Shown here: in pieces, positions 53,135-62,192 of the stretch
How positions within the stretch are numbered: position 1 is the stretch's first letter
How the letters are laid out: the number at the start of each line of letters is the position of its first letter
DNA from: UBA4615 sp046046245
Lineage (GTDB): Bacteria; Pseudomonadota; Gammaproteobacteria; Burkholderiales; Burkholderiaceae_E
Assembly (NCBI GenBank): GCA_046046245.1
Contig: JBJOKE010000022.1
Location: 1-64,000 of the forward strand
DNA: 64,000 nucleotides
Direction: 5' to 3'
Notes under the pieces: generated by a model
What the model was told of the DNA's origin: nothing
Database searches by the model: none
Seen by the model: the letters and a program-made list of their open reading frames with translations, nothing else
Made by a program: the position numbers and the translations under genes

Positions 53135-54877
53135 ATGTTCGCCACGCCCCAGCCCCGCCTCGCGACGCCGCAGTCTCGAGCATCCGAGCCGACGCTCCGG
53201 AGCGGACCTGATCTCGTCGATCCGGCGTTCCGCGGCAACACCGCGACCGGCCGGGACCCGTCCGTCGATGCGACACCCCGGGTGCCTTGGTATGCCGGTG
53301 GAGCCCGCGTCGCTGCGACGACCGATCCCGCTTCGTCGTCGCAGTTCGGGTCGGAGGCGATGATCTCGTCCGCGGGTGGCACGCGGCCCACGCCGATTCG
53401 CGTCCTGGTCGAGATGCGCCCGGCCTTCGACGGACACGCCGGCATTCCGCAGGAAACGCGTCTGCTGTTCCGCGGGCTCGCCACCCTGGGCGGCGCGAAG
53501 GTGGAGGGACTGATCCAGAGCAGCAGCCGCGTCATCGCCAAGGGCCTGCCGAACGCGGACCTGTCCCGCTGGGAACCGCATCGCGTGATCGACCGCCTGT
53601 CCCGCCTGGTCGTGTCCCTGCAGCCCAACCCCACGCCGAGCCGTGCCGAGCGACGGTCGTACCGGCTGCAGATGGCGGTGCAGCCGATGAAGCTGCTCGT
53701 GGGCACCCTGCTCGGGATGAAGACCCGGCTGACCCGCTTCGAGGCCGCGCCGTTCAAGGACTTCGTGTGGCGGACGATGTTCGCCAAGACCCTGCCGACC
53801 GACGACTTCGGCCTCGTGACCTCGGCCAGCTTCCGGGTGGCACGCGTGCCCTGGAGCGGGCTGCACCGCATCGGCCTGATGACGCGTCGGCTGGGCGGTC
53901 CGGTCTACCCGCGCTTCGACACGTCGGACTTCGATGTCCTCGTCGCCGAGACGCCCTTCCCGGGCCGGGTCTCGGCCCGTACGCGACTCGTCGTGCGTTA
54001 TCACGACGCGATTCCGCTGCTGATGCCGCACACGATCATCGACCGCAGCTACCACCGAGCCTCTCACTACCACGCGCTCAAGCGCAACCTGGACGATGGT
54101 GCCTGGTTCGCCTGCGTGTCCGACGCGACGCGACGCGATCTGGTGTCGATCTTCCCGGAGGCCGCCGATCGTGCAGTGACGATCCCGAACATGGTGTCGC
54201 ACCACTACTTTCCCGAGGCGTCGTCGCCGGCCAGGGTGGCCGAGATCATCAACACCCGCCGCAACATCGCCGTCGAGCAGGGAGGTGGCCGTCCCCTGCC
54301 GCCCTCGGCACCCGACGACGCCATGCGCGCGCCGCGCTATCTCCTGATGGTCTCGACGATCGAACCGCGCAAGAACCACCTGACGCTGCTCGCTGCCTGG
54401 GAGCAACTGCGCACGCTCGTCGACCGTGACCTGCAGCTCGTGTTCGTCGGCGGGCTCGGCTGGGACCATGCCGCCATCCTCGCCAAGCTCAAGCCCTGGC
54501 TCAGGCGAGGCGGGCTCCACCTGCTCGAGGACGTGCCCGCGGCCGAGCTGCGCGTGCTCTACCGGCACGCGGCGGCGACGGTCTGCCCGAGCTACGCCGA
54601 GGGCTTCGACTTCTCGGGCGTGGAGTCGATGCGCTGCGGCGGTGTCGTCGCGTCCTCCGACATTCCCGTGCATCGCGACGTGTACGGCAGTGCATCGGAG
54701 TACTTCGACCCCTACTCGGTCGACGACGTGGCCCGCGTGGTCGGGCGACTGCTCGATCCGCAGGCGGATGCGCGGCGGGCGGAGCTCGTTCGGGCCGGCG
54801 CCGAGGTCTCGGCGCAGTACGTGCCGGAGCGCATCCTGCCGCAGTGGCAGGCGTTTCTCGAGCGGGTCGCGCGCTGA
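53135..54877 (+). CDS. Glycosyltransferase family 4 (mannosyltransferase-like), long N-terminus
   Basis: 580 aa from ATG 53135. The first 85 residues are low-complexity and unlike the family, so the true start might be later (for example near the VLVEMRP core, or ATG at 53360). GT4 signals are VVRYHDAIPLLMPH, WFACVSDATRRDLVSIFP, LMVSTIEPRKNHLTLLAAWEQL, cited separately, and CPSYAEGFDFSGVESMRCGG, in which the usual proline-leucine-E-A becomes VESMRCG. A donor of the GDP-mannose type is likely. Confidence 0.85.
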   Translation: MFATPQPRLATPQSRASEPTLRSGPDLVDPAFRGNTATGRDPSVDATPRVPWYAGGARVAATTDPASSSQFGSEAMISSAGGTRPTPIRVLVEMRPAFDGHAGIPQETRLLFRGLATLGGAKVEGLIQSSSRVIAKGLPNADLSRWEPHRVIDRLSRLVVSLQPNPTPSRAERRSYRLQMAVQPMKLLVGTLLGMKTRLTRFEAAPFKDFVWRTMFAKTLPTDDFGLVTSASFRVARVPWSGLHRIGLMTRRLGGPVYPRFDTSDFDVLVAETPFPGRVSARTRLVVRYHDAIPLLMPHTIIDRSYHRASHYHALKRNLDDGAWFACVSDATRRDLVSIFPEAADRAVTIPNMVSHHYFPEASSPARVAEIINTRRNIAVEQGGGRPLPPSAPDDAMRAPRYLLMVSTIEPRKNHLTLLAAWEQLRTLVDRDLQLVFVGGLGWDHAAILAKLKPWLRRGGLHLLEDVPAAELRVLYRHAAATVCPSYAEGFDFSGVESMRCGGVVASSDIPVHRDVYGSASEYFDPYSVDDVARVVGRLLDPQADARRAELVRAGAEVSAQYVPERILPQWQAFLERVAR

Positions 54878-54878
54878 G

Positions 54879-56231
54879 ATGGGGATCGTCGCGACGCTGA
54901 GGCGCCTCACCACAGCGCGATCGCCGGCCTCGAATCGGGCGCCCGCGTCGGACGAGACGCCGATCGAGCGGATCCGCCGCACCGGATTCTTCGGCGCCCA
55001 CGAGATCCCGCTCGTCCACGACACCTACTTCAGCGGCGTCGGTCCAGCCCCGGGCGGCCCTTGGGACGCCTTGCGCGACGCGCACATGACGCTGCCCGAC
55101 TGGTTCCGGCCGGGCCTCGATCCGTACGGCGCCGAGTACGCGGCGCAGCAGCATCGCCTGTGGCGGCTCGTGGCCGGCGTGGATCGCGAGTACGAGGTCG
55201 AGACCGACGAGAAGGAGGCGGACTGGGGCGACGTCGACGCCGTGCGCCTGCCGGGGTACTACGTCCGCCGCGACCCCGGTGCAGTCGCCGCCGCGTCGGA
55301 CCATGTGATCGCCACCGGCATGATGCTCAAGCACTGCGGGCTGAAGCCGGGAGACTGGGCGCTGGAGTACGGTGCGGGGTTCGGCCAGACGGCGCTCGCG
55401 CTCGCGCGGCTAGGCGTGAACGTCGACACCGTCGACGTGTCCGAGCGGTTCTGCGGCTGGGTGCGCGAGCAGGCCGAGTTCTTCCGGGTGCCGCTCACGC
55501 CGTTCAAGGGTCGGTTCGGCGATGCGCCGAGGCCGGGGCAGAAGTACGACGTGGTGTGGTTCTACGAGAGCTTCCACCACTGCCTCGACTTCGCGACGGT
55601 CGTCCGGGCGCTGCCGAGTCTGCTCGCGCCGGGCGGGAGGGTCATCCTCTCCGGCGAGCCGATCGTGGAGCGCGAGTACGCGGCGGTGCCCTACCCGTGG
55701 GGGTTGAGGCTGCACAGCGAGGTGGTCGCTGTGGTTCGGCGACAGCGGTGGTTCGAGCTGGGGTTCAGCGAGGACTTTATCTTCGAGTTGTTCGCCAGCG
55801 CGGGGTTCGTGATGCAACGGATCGACTGCGAGCCTTCGCTTTTCGGGCGGATGTATGTGTGCGAGTACCGACCCCAGACGGTCCCGATGGGCCGCCAGTG
55901 GCTGCCGCTGGAGCTGGACGCGACGTGGCCAGAGCGCCGCGCCGCGGGACGGGTCGCCGGAGACGCATCGACGTGGCCGCTGGCCGACTTCCAAACTTCC
56001 TGCACCGTCGAGCTGTTGCTGCACAATGAAGGTTGCGGTGTGCGGACCATCGACTTGGACGCCGGGGCAGGGGCGCTTCGCGTCACGGTGCCGCCGCGAT
56101 CACGGGCGGGCGTCCGCGTCGAGGCGCCTCCTGGTGCCCGCCGCCTCATCGTGCGCTCCACAGGCCCGGTCCTTCGCTGGCCGCAGCGGAGCTCGGGCGG
56201 TGTCGTCGTTGAGTCGATCCGGCAGGCGTAG
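54879..56231 (+). CDS. SAM-dependent methyltransferase with C-terminal beta-rich domain
   Basis: 450 aa, one base after the glycosyltransferase stop. Motif I is LEYGAGFGQTALAL (163-169 carrying the GxGxG-type loop), followed by VDTVDVSE and WFYESFHHCLDF. The last 110 residues, after the methyltransferase fold, are beta-rich (VELLLHNEG, ALRVTVPPRSRAGVRVEAPPGARRL, cited in part) and could bind polysaccharide. Probably methylates a capsule sugar. The C-terminal part has lower GC than the N-terminal part. Confidence 0.8.
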   Translation: MGIVATLRRLTTARSPASNRAPASDETPIERIRRTGFFGAHEIPLVHDTYFSGVGPAPGGPWDALRDAHMTLPDWFRPGLDPYGAEYAAQQHRLWRLVAGVDREYEVETDEKEADWGDVDAVRLPGYYVRRDPGAVAAASDHVIATGMMLKHCGLKPGDWALEYGAGFGQTALALARLGVNVDTVDVSERFCGWVREQAEFFRVPLTPFKGRFGDAPRPGQKYDVVWFYESFHHCLDFATVVRALPSLLAPGGRVILSGEPIVEREYAAVPYPWGLRLHSEVVAVVRRQRWFELGFSEDFIFELFASAGFVMQRIDCEPSLFGRMYVCEYRPQTVPMGRQWLPLELDATWPERRAAGRVAGDASTWPLADFQTSCTVELLLHNEGCGVRTIDLDAGAGALRVTVPPRSRAGVRVEAPPGARRLIVRSTGPVLRWPQRSSGGVVVESIRQA

Positions 56232-56301
56232 CGATGTCCGCAGACAGGGTTGCGTCGTGCGCCCCCCCATCGGTTCCGACCCGTCGTAATGGAGCACCGA
56301 G

Positions 56302-57213
56302 ATGAGTCTTCAGTCCGCGATGACGCACCTCCAGGCGCTCGAGGCCGAGAGCATCCACATCCTTCGCGAGGTCGTGGCCGAGGCCGAGCAGCCGGTGATG
56401 CTTTACTCGATAGGGAAGGATAGCGCCGTGATGCTGCACCTTGCGATGAAGGCCTTCTTCCCGGCGCCCCCCCCGTTTCCGCTGCTGCACATCGACACGC
56501 TGTGGAAGTTCCGCGAGATGTACGCGTTTCGCGATCGTATTGCGCGCGACTTCGGCGTGGAGCTGCTCGTTCATGTCAACCGGGAGGGTGTCGCCCGTGG
56601 CATCGGCCCGTTCACCCATGGCTCGGGCGTCCACACCGAAGTGATGAAGACGCAAGCGCTCAAGCAGGCGCTCGAAATACACGGCTTCGACGTCGCCTTC
56701 GGCGGTGCGCGTCGCGATGAGGAGAAAAGCCGTGCGAAAGAGCGCGTGTTCTCGTTCCGGAACCGGCAGCATCGCTGGGACCCGAAGAGCCAGCGCCCTG
56801 AACTCTGGAATCTCTACAACGCGCGGAAGCACCCCGGGGAGTCGATCCGCGTCTTTCCGTTGTCCAATTGGACCGAGCTCGACGTCTGGCAATACATCCT
56901 GCAGGAGGCTATTCCGGTCGTCCCGCTCTACTTCGCCGCGCCGAGGCCGGTCGTCCGACGCGGCGACGCGCTGATCATGGTGGACGACGACCGCATGCCG
57001 CTCGAACCCGGTGAGACGCCGCAGATTAGGACCGTTCGGTTCCGGACGCTGGGCTGCTATCCACTGACCGGCGCGATCGAGTCGGATGCCACGACGCTAC
57101 CCCAGATCATCCATGAGATGCTGACCTGCCGAACGTCCGAGCGACAGGGTCGCGTGATCGATCATGACGAGTCCGCGTCGATGGAGAAAAAGAAGCAGGC
57201 GGGGTACTTCTGA
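56302..57213 (+). CDS. cysD: Sulfate adenylyltransferase small subunit
   Basis: 303 aa, normal length. The PP-loop motif is LYSIGKDSAVMLHLAMKAF; ARRDEEKSRAKERVFSFR and KHPGESIRVFPLSNWTELDVW, cited in part, are conserved in CysD. With CysN it makes adenosine 5'-phosphosulfate from ATP and sulfate. Here it lies inside a capsule cluster rather than in an assimilatory operon. Its TGA overlaps the next ATG by one base. Confidence 0.97.
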   Translation: MSLQSAMTHLQALEAESIHILREVVAEAEQPVMLYSIGKDSAVMLHLAMKAFFPAPPPFPLLHIDTLWKFREMYAFRDRIARDFGVELLVHVNREGVARGIGPFTHGSGVHTEVMKTQALKQALEIHGFDVAFGGARRDEEKSRAKERVFSFRNRQHRWDPKSQRPELWNLYNARKHPGESIRVFPLSNWTELDVWQYILQEAIPVVPLYFAAPRPVVRRGDALIMVDDDRMPLEPGETPQIRTVRFRTLGCYPLTGAIESDATTLPQIIHEMLTCRTSERQGRVIDHDESASMEKKKQAGYF

Positions 57214-59156
57214 TGCCGCGCTCCTCGCAACCCGAACCCGATCAGGTTGAACACTTCCTTGAGCAGCGCGACTGCAAGCAACTCCTGCGCTTCATCACCT
57301 GCGGCAGCGTCGATGACGGGAAGAGTACCCTGATTGGTCGCTTGCTCTGGGAGTCTAACCTCCTCTACGAAGACCACTTGGCCGCGGTGCAGAAAGACTC
57401 GCGCAGGTGGGGGACCCAGGGCGACGAGGTCGACTACGCGCTGCTGGTGGATGGTCTCGCGGCCGAGCGCGAGCAAGGCATCACGATCGACGTCGCCTAT
57501 CGGTTCTTCAGTACCGAGACCCGGACGTTCATCGTGGCCGATACGCCCGGGCACGAGCAATACACCCGGAACATGGTTACCGGCGCCTCGAATGCGGACG
57601 CTGCGGTCCTGATGGTCGATGCCCGCAAGGGACTGCTCGCACAGACGCGCCGTCATAGTCATCTCGTCGATCTGCTGGGCGTACGGCACGTTCTGGTGGC
57701 CATCAACAAGATGGACCTGGTGGGCTACGCGCAGTCGACTTTCGACGACATCGTTCGGGACTACAGGCGACTCGCGGAGACGCTGCACTTCGAGTCGGTC
57801 AAGTTCTTGCCGATGTCCGCCCTTCGCGGCGACAACATCCTGCAGCGGAGCCCCCGCACACCTTGGTGGGGTGGTGGAACGCTGATGGATTGGCTGGAGC
57901 GCGTGCCCGTCGGCACAACCGCCGGCGGCCGTGCCCCACTGCGTATGCCGGTACAGTGGGTCAACCGGCCCAACCTCGACTTCCGGGGGTATGCCGGAAC
58001 CATAGCCTCGGGCTCGGTGTCGGAGGGAGAGCGCATCCGGATCCAGCCGTCCGGGCGGGAGTCGACGGTGTCGCGGATCGTCACAAAAGACGGCGACCTG
58101 AGAACCGCCGTCGCTGGCCAGGCCGTGACGCTGGTGCTGGCCGACGAAGTGGACGCTTCGCGAGGCGACATGATCTCCTGCGCCTCCGCGCCGGCCGAAG
58201 TGGCCGACCGGTTTGAGTGCACGCTCGTCTGGTTGGACGACGAACCGCTGCTGCCAGGCCAGTCGTATCTGCTCAAGATCGGCAGCCTGCCCGCGTCCGC
58301 TGCTGTCACCGATCTCCTGTTCGAGGTCGACGTCGAGTCGTCCGGTCGCGTATCCGCAAAGAGCCTCGCGCTCAACGCGATCGCGGTGTGCCGGCTTTCG
58401 GTCGATCGCGAGATCGCGTTCGACAACTATGTAAGCAACCGGGTGACGGGCGGTTTCATTCTCATCGACAGGACGACGAACCGCACATCGGGCGCCGGCA
58501 TGATCCGCAGGGCCCTTTGCGATTCGCGGGACATCCATCGGCAAGCCTACGACATCGACAAGGCGGCGCGCGCGTCGATGAAGCAGCAGGTTCCTTGCGT
58601 CCTCTGGTTCACCGGCCTGTCGGGCTCGGGCAAGAGCACGATCGCGAACCTGGTGGAGCGCCGCCTGTCTGCTCGCGGAAGGCACACCTACATGCTCGAC
58701 GGCGACAACCTGCGCCACGGGCTCAACCAGGACCTCGGCTTCTCGCCTGCGGACCGGGTGGAAAACATTCGACGGGTGGCCGAGGTCGCGAAATTGATGG
58801 TGGACGCTGGTCTGATCGTCATCACGGCGCTCATCTCGCCATACCGAGCGGGCCGGGACGAGGCTCGAGCCCTCTTCGCACCGGGAGAGTTCCTGGAAGT
58901 GTTCGTCGATGCGCCGCTGGAGGTTGCCGAACGTCGCGATCCCAAGGGTCTGTACCGACGAGCGCGTGCGGGGGAATTGAAGCACTTCACCGGCATCGAC
59001 GCACCGTACGAGGCACCCGTATCGCCCGACGTCCGGATCGATTCGAGCATTCTCTCGATTGAGGCCGCAGCCGATCGGATTATCGCGGCGCTCGATGCGT
59101 CGATCGAGGAACGGCGCCCAGAACCCCCAGCCGATGGCGGGTGGAGTAGCCGTTAA
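57213..59156 (+). CDS. cysNC: Bifunctional sulfate adenylyltransferase subunit 1 / adenylylsulfate kinase
   Basis: 647 aa fusion. The first 430 residues are the CysN GTPase with G1 GSVDDGKST (31-39), DTPGHEQYTRNM and NKMD. After a short linker comes the CysC kinase with P-loop GLSGSGKST (about residue 468), DGDNLRHGL and the active serine in LISPYR. The product is PAPS, the donor for sulfotransferases. NodQ-type fusions of this layout are used for sulfated signals and polysaccharides. Confidence 0.96.
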   Translation: MPRSSQPEPDQVEHFLEQRDCKQLLRFITCGSVDDGKSTLIGRLLWESNLLYEDHLAAVQKDSRRWGTQGDEVDYALLVDGLAAEREQGITIDVAYRFFSTETRTFIVADTPGHEQYTRNMVTGASNADAAVLMVDARKGLLAQTRRHSHLVDLLGVRHVLVAINKMDLVGYAQSTFDDIVRDYRRLAETLHFESVKFLPMSALRGDNILQRSPRTPWWGGGTLMDWLERVPVGTTAGGRAPLRMPVQWVNRPNLDFRGYAGTIASGSVSEGERIRIQPSGRESTVSRIVTKDGDLRTAVAGQAVTLVLADEVDASRGDMISCASAPAEVADRFECTLVWLDDEPLLPGQSYLLKIGSLPASAAVTDLLFEVDVESSGRVSAKSLALNAIAVCRLSVDREIAFDNYVSNRVTGGFILIDRTTNRTSGAGMIRRALCDSRDIHRQAYDIDKAARASMKQQVPCVLWFTGLSGSGKSTIANLVERRLSARGRHTYMLDGDNLRHGLNQDLGFSPADRVENIRRVAEVAKLMVDAGLIVITALISPYRAGRDEARALFAPGEFLEVFVDAPLEVAERRDPKGLYRRARAGELKHFTGIDAPYEAPVSPDVRIDSSILSIEAAADRIIAALDASIEERRPEPPADGGWSSR

Positions 59157-59249
59157 GATATTGCCGTCGCCGTCCGGATGCATCACGTGCGTCGTGCGCT
59201 CCGCGCCGGTCTGCAACGAAGTGAAGTCAGTGAACGACTCGAGGTCAGG

Positions 59250-61496
59250 ATGAGCACCGAATTGATCGCCTCCCCCGTCGTGGTGTGCGGCACCCCTGGC
59301 CGGCGCGCGACCGCCCTGTCTGACGCGCTCTTGGCAGCCGCTCGAGGATATCTCCATCCGGGTCGATCCCCCGGGGGCACGTGGATCGCCGTCGCCCCGG
59401 GCGCGACCGGCTCTCTGGGCGACCTCCGCAGCGGCGCGCCCGATTCGCGGTTCGTTGTTGTGGTCGAAGGACCTGCCGGCGGGATGGCCAGGGCGCTCGA
59501 CGAAGGCGACACCGCTGATCCGAGATCCTGGGCAGACGCGTGGCGTACCTGTGCGGTGGAACTGCTCGAGGTGATCCACGCGGATCCTTCGCGGGTGCTC
59601 GTGCTGGAGGCGGGGGACGCCGCTGCCCGACCTGAGCAGGTCATCCGCGAGGTGTCGAACCGATTCGGACAGGTAACCGGGCCGCTCCTTGTGCCTACCC
59701 CGAGCCAACGACCAGCGATCGACCCGCTATGCTTAGCGCTTGCTTACATCACGGTCGCGACCGATCCGGCACTGCGCAGGCTGGCGGCCGAGTTGGAGGC
59801 TGCGTGTATTTGGCTCGACGAACGCTCCGCCCCGCCACCAATCGCCCCCGAAGGCGACTGCCCGGATCTCGTCGCGGCCAGCTGGTCGTTGCACGGACTG
59901 CGCGATGCCATTCGGCGGCTGGAGGCGGAACGAACCTCGGATACGCGGAAGACGGCGGCTCTGCTTGAGAGCGGACGCAACGAAGTCGACGCGCTCACTG
60001 CACGCCTGGGTGCGGCCGAGCAGGACTTCAAGGCGGCACGCACCGAGAGCGAACTGCTAGTCATGCAGCTTCATCGTGTCCAGGAGGATCTCGAGTCGCA
60101 GTTCGTTGCGCGCCGCGAGGCCGAGGCGCGCCTACAGGCAGCACTCGAGGCCAAGACCTCGCCCCCTCCGCCGCGGAAGCTCGATTCAGCCGAGCTGAAC
60201 GCGGCGCGACAGGAGTGCGAGATGCTCGTCATGCAGCTGCATCGGGTGCAGGCCGACTTGGAGACGGCCTTCGTCGCGCGCCGGGAGGCGGAGAGCGTCC
60301 TGCAGCAGGCACGCGGCGAATGCGACGCCCTGCGACAGGCGCTAGCGGTTCGCGACGCCTCGTTGCCGGTCCCTGTGCAAGTCGGCTCCGTTGGGGCCGT
60401 GACCGCGTCTGGCCAGGCCCAGATTGAACAGCTCAAGCGGCAGATCAACGCGCAGATTGAACGGGAGGCGCGCTCTGTTGGCCGTCTCCGGGAGGAGCTC
60501 GCGAGCCTGCGAGATCGCATGGAGTTCGCACCGGGGCGTGCGTGGGACGGTCGCTTACGCTTCGATGATCCGATTCCGCTCGAGGAGCATCGTGATCTCC
60601 CGTTCCGCGGACTGACTCTGGCGCTGCGCGGTGTCGCCGCTGGGGACCGCACGCTGCAGGAGACGCGGATCCGGCTGGTCGAGCATCACGGGCATCCAGG
60701 CCTGGTGGTATTCCGCGACTCCGATGGTCCGTCCGTCCTCGAGTCGTGGATCGAATCCGGACGCGAGAACGATCGACCGTATGCGCTTCTTGTGCCAGTC
60801 GACACCCAATGCAGACCGGCCTTCGATTCGCTAAGCCGACGCGACTGGAGCTTCCTGATGTCGCTGACGGCACGGCTCGAGCAGATCGAGTTCGGCGAGG
60901 CGTTCGTGCTCGGAGCGTTCTGGCGTACGCTGGCCCGCCGGCTGCACGAGTCGCTGCTCGAACTGCCCCCGAGGTGTCGGTTCGGACGGGTCACGGCCGT
61001 CGAGGCGGACGAGGGCGGGCCAGTCGCCTTCGACTTCACGCTAGAAGATGTCGCGTGCGGCCACCGTCGCCTCGACCAGCTCCGAGTCCACTGGCAGGCG
61101 TTCGAGACTGGAGCGAAGCTTCGGCTGATGACGGATCCTCGCCTCGGTCCGCCGCTGAACTCTTGGCCGGGCGAAGCGTCGCCTGCCGGCGTGGCGGCGC
61201 TCGAATTCGACCTGCGTCCGGCGCCTGACGCCGCTGCAACCGCCGAACGCTTCAACGCGCTATCGGCGGCCGACCGCTCCTTCGTAGTGGAGCTACTGCG
61301 CTGCTGGCCATCCGTGCTGCGTGCAAGCCTGAACAACCGCGACGACCATACCACCCTGATTGCCGCTGCGGCGGCGGCGTGGCGCGAGATCGTTGCTATC
61401 GCCTCGCCCGCTCCGGCTGCGGCCGCCCGCCCGACGCGACTCGCTGATCGGGCGAAACGGGTGCTGCTCGCCAGCGTACAGACAGCCGAACGCTGA
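59250..61496 (+). CDS. Coiled-coil protein of the capsule locus, function unknown
   Basis: 748 aa from ATG 59250 (CGAGG site upstream); ATG 59178 would add 24 residues. Residues about 50-200 look globular. A coiled coil follows, containing a direct internal repeat: ESELLVMQLHRVQEDLE and ECEMLVMQLHRVQADLE, each followed by FVARREAE. The last third (DRPYALLVPVD, RFGRVTAVEADEGG) has alternating strands. Coiled-coil proteins with QLHxVQ repeats are known near glycosyltransferases; no activity is established to my knowledge. The start region (VVVCGTPGRR) suggests a nucleotide-like strand-loop but no full Walker A. Confidence 0.6.
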   Translation: MSTELIASPVVVCGTPGRRATALSDALLAAARGYLHPGRSPGGTWIAVAPGATGSLGDLRSGAPDSRFVVVVEGPAGGMARALDEGDTADPRSWADAWRTCAVELLEVIHADPSRVLVLEAGDAAARPEQVIREVSNRFGQVTGPLLVPTPSQRPAIDPLCLALAYITVATDPALRRLAAELEAACIWLDERSAPPPIAPEGDCPDLVAASWSLHGLRDAIRRLEAERTSDTRKTAALLESGRNEVDALTARLGAAEQDFKAARTESELLVMQLHRVQEDLESQFVARREAEARLQAALEAKTSPPPPRKLDSAELNAARQECEMLVMQLHRVQADLETAFVARREAESVLQQARGECDALRQALAVRDASLPVPVQVGSVGAVTASGQAQIEQLKRQINAQIEREARSVGRLREELASLRDRMEFAPGRAWDGRLRFDDPIPLEEHRDLPFRGLTLALRGVAAGDRTLQETRIRLVEHHGHPGLVVFRDSDGPSVLESWIESGRENDRPYALLVPVDTQCRPAFDSLSRRDWSFLMSLTARLEQIEFGEAFVLGAFWRTLARRLHESLLELPPRCRFGRVTAVEADEGGPVAFDFTLEDVACGHRRLDQLRVHWQAFETGAKLRLMTDPRLGPPLNSWPGEASPAGVAALEFDLRPAPDAAATAERFNALSAADRSFVVELLRCWPSVLRASLNNRDDHTTLIAAAAAAWREIVAIASPAPAAAARPTRLADRAKRVLLASVQTAER

Positions 61497-61507
61497 CAGG
61501 AGGCACC

Positions 61508-62179
61508 ATGAAGGAGGCCCGATTCGGGATGAAGCCAGCGGCCCGGAGCGTGTCGGACCTGCTCGCGCTCGACGGAGAGGCCTTCGTCTCCACCGCCTAC
61601 ATCGCGATACTAGGCCGTCGCCCGGATCCCGAAGGTCTCGCGCACTACCTGGCAAATATGCGCGCCGGCATGGCGAAAGGGGATGTGATCCTCGCTTTGG
61701 CCAGCTCGGAGGAGGGTCTGCGAGGCGTCTCAGAGTTACCCGGTCTGGATGAACTGGTGGCCAGTGGACGTCGGCGCCGGTCGAGTCTCCTGCGGCGCGG
61801 CCTCGGTCGCCTTGGATCTGCCTTGGTCGGTGACCGCCTCGATACCGCGCTGCGCGCGCTGGACTGGAAAGTGGCCGACCGCCTGGCGGAACACGACCGC
61901 ACGGTTAAGGCGCTGGTGGAAGGAATCGGCACTCGGACGCATACCGAGCTGGACGCGAAGCTGGCGCGAATCGAGGCGGCGACGGCCGAGCTTGAGCGCC
62001 AAGCAGACGCGCTAGAGCGCGTGCAGGCGGACGTCGCCGCAGCATTGCGCGCTCTCGTCGATCGGCCCGCCTCGCGCACCGACGACGGCGAGAACCCGCT
62101 CGGACAGTTCGCGACAACGACTCCGGACGTCGATGAAGATACGGTGCGTCGGCTACGTATCCGGCTCGGAAACGTTTGA
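61508..62179 (+). CDS. DUF4214-domain protein
   Basis: 223 aa. FVSTAYIAILGRRPDPEGLAHYL, cited in part (AYIAILGRRPDPEGLAHYL), is the DUF4214 signature, found in surface-layer, exopolysaccharide and glycosyltransferase-associated proteins. The remainder is helical (DAKLARIEAATAELERQADALERVQ, cited in part) and may pair with the preceding coiled-coil protein. No signal peptide. Starts 11 bases after that gene, behind GGAGG. Confidence 0.72.
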   Translation: MKEARFGMKPAARSVSDLLALDGEAFVSTAYIAILGRRPDPEGLAHYLANMRAGMAKGDVILALASSEEGLRGVSELPGLDELVASGRRRRSSLLRRGLGRLGSALVGDRLDTALRALDWKVADRLAEHDRTVKALVEGIGTRTHTELDAKLARIEAATAELERQADALERVQADVAAALRALVDRPASRTDDGENPLGQFATTTPDVDEDTVRRLRIRLGNV

Positions 62180-62192
62180 CCCAGGAGCCAGC

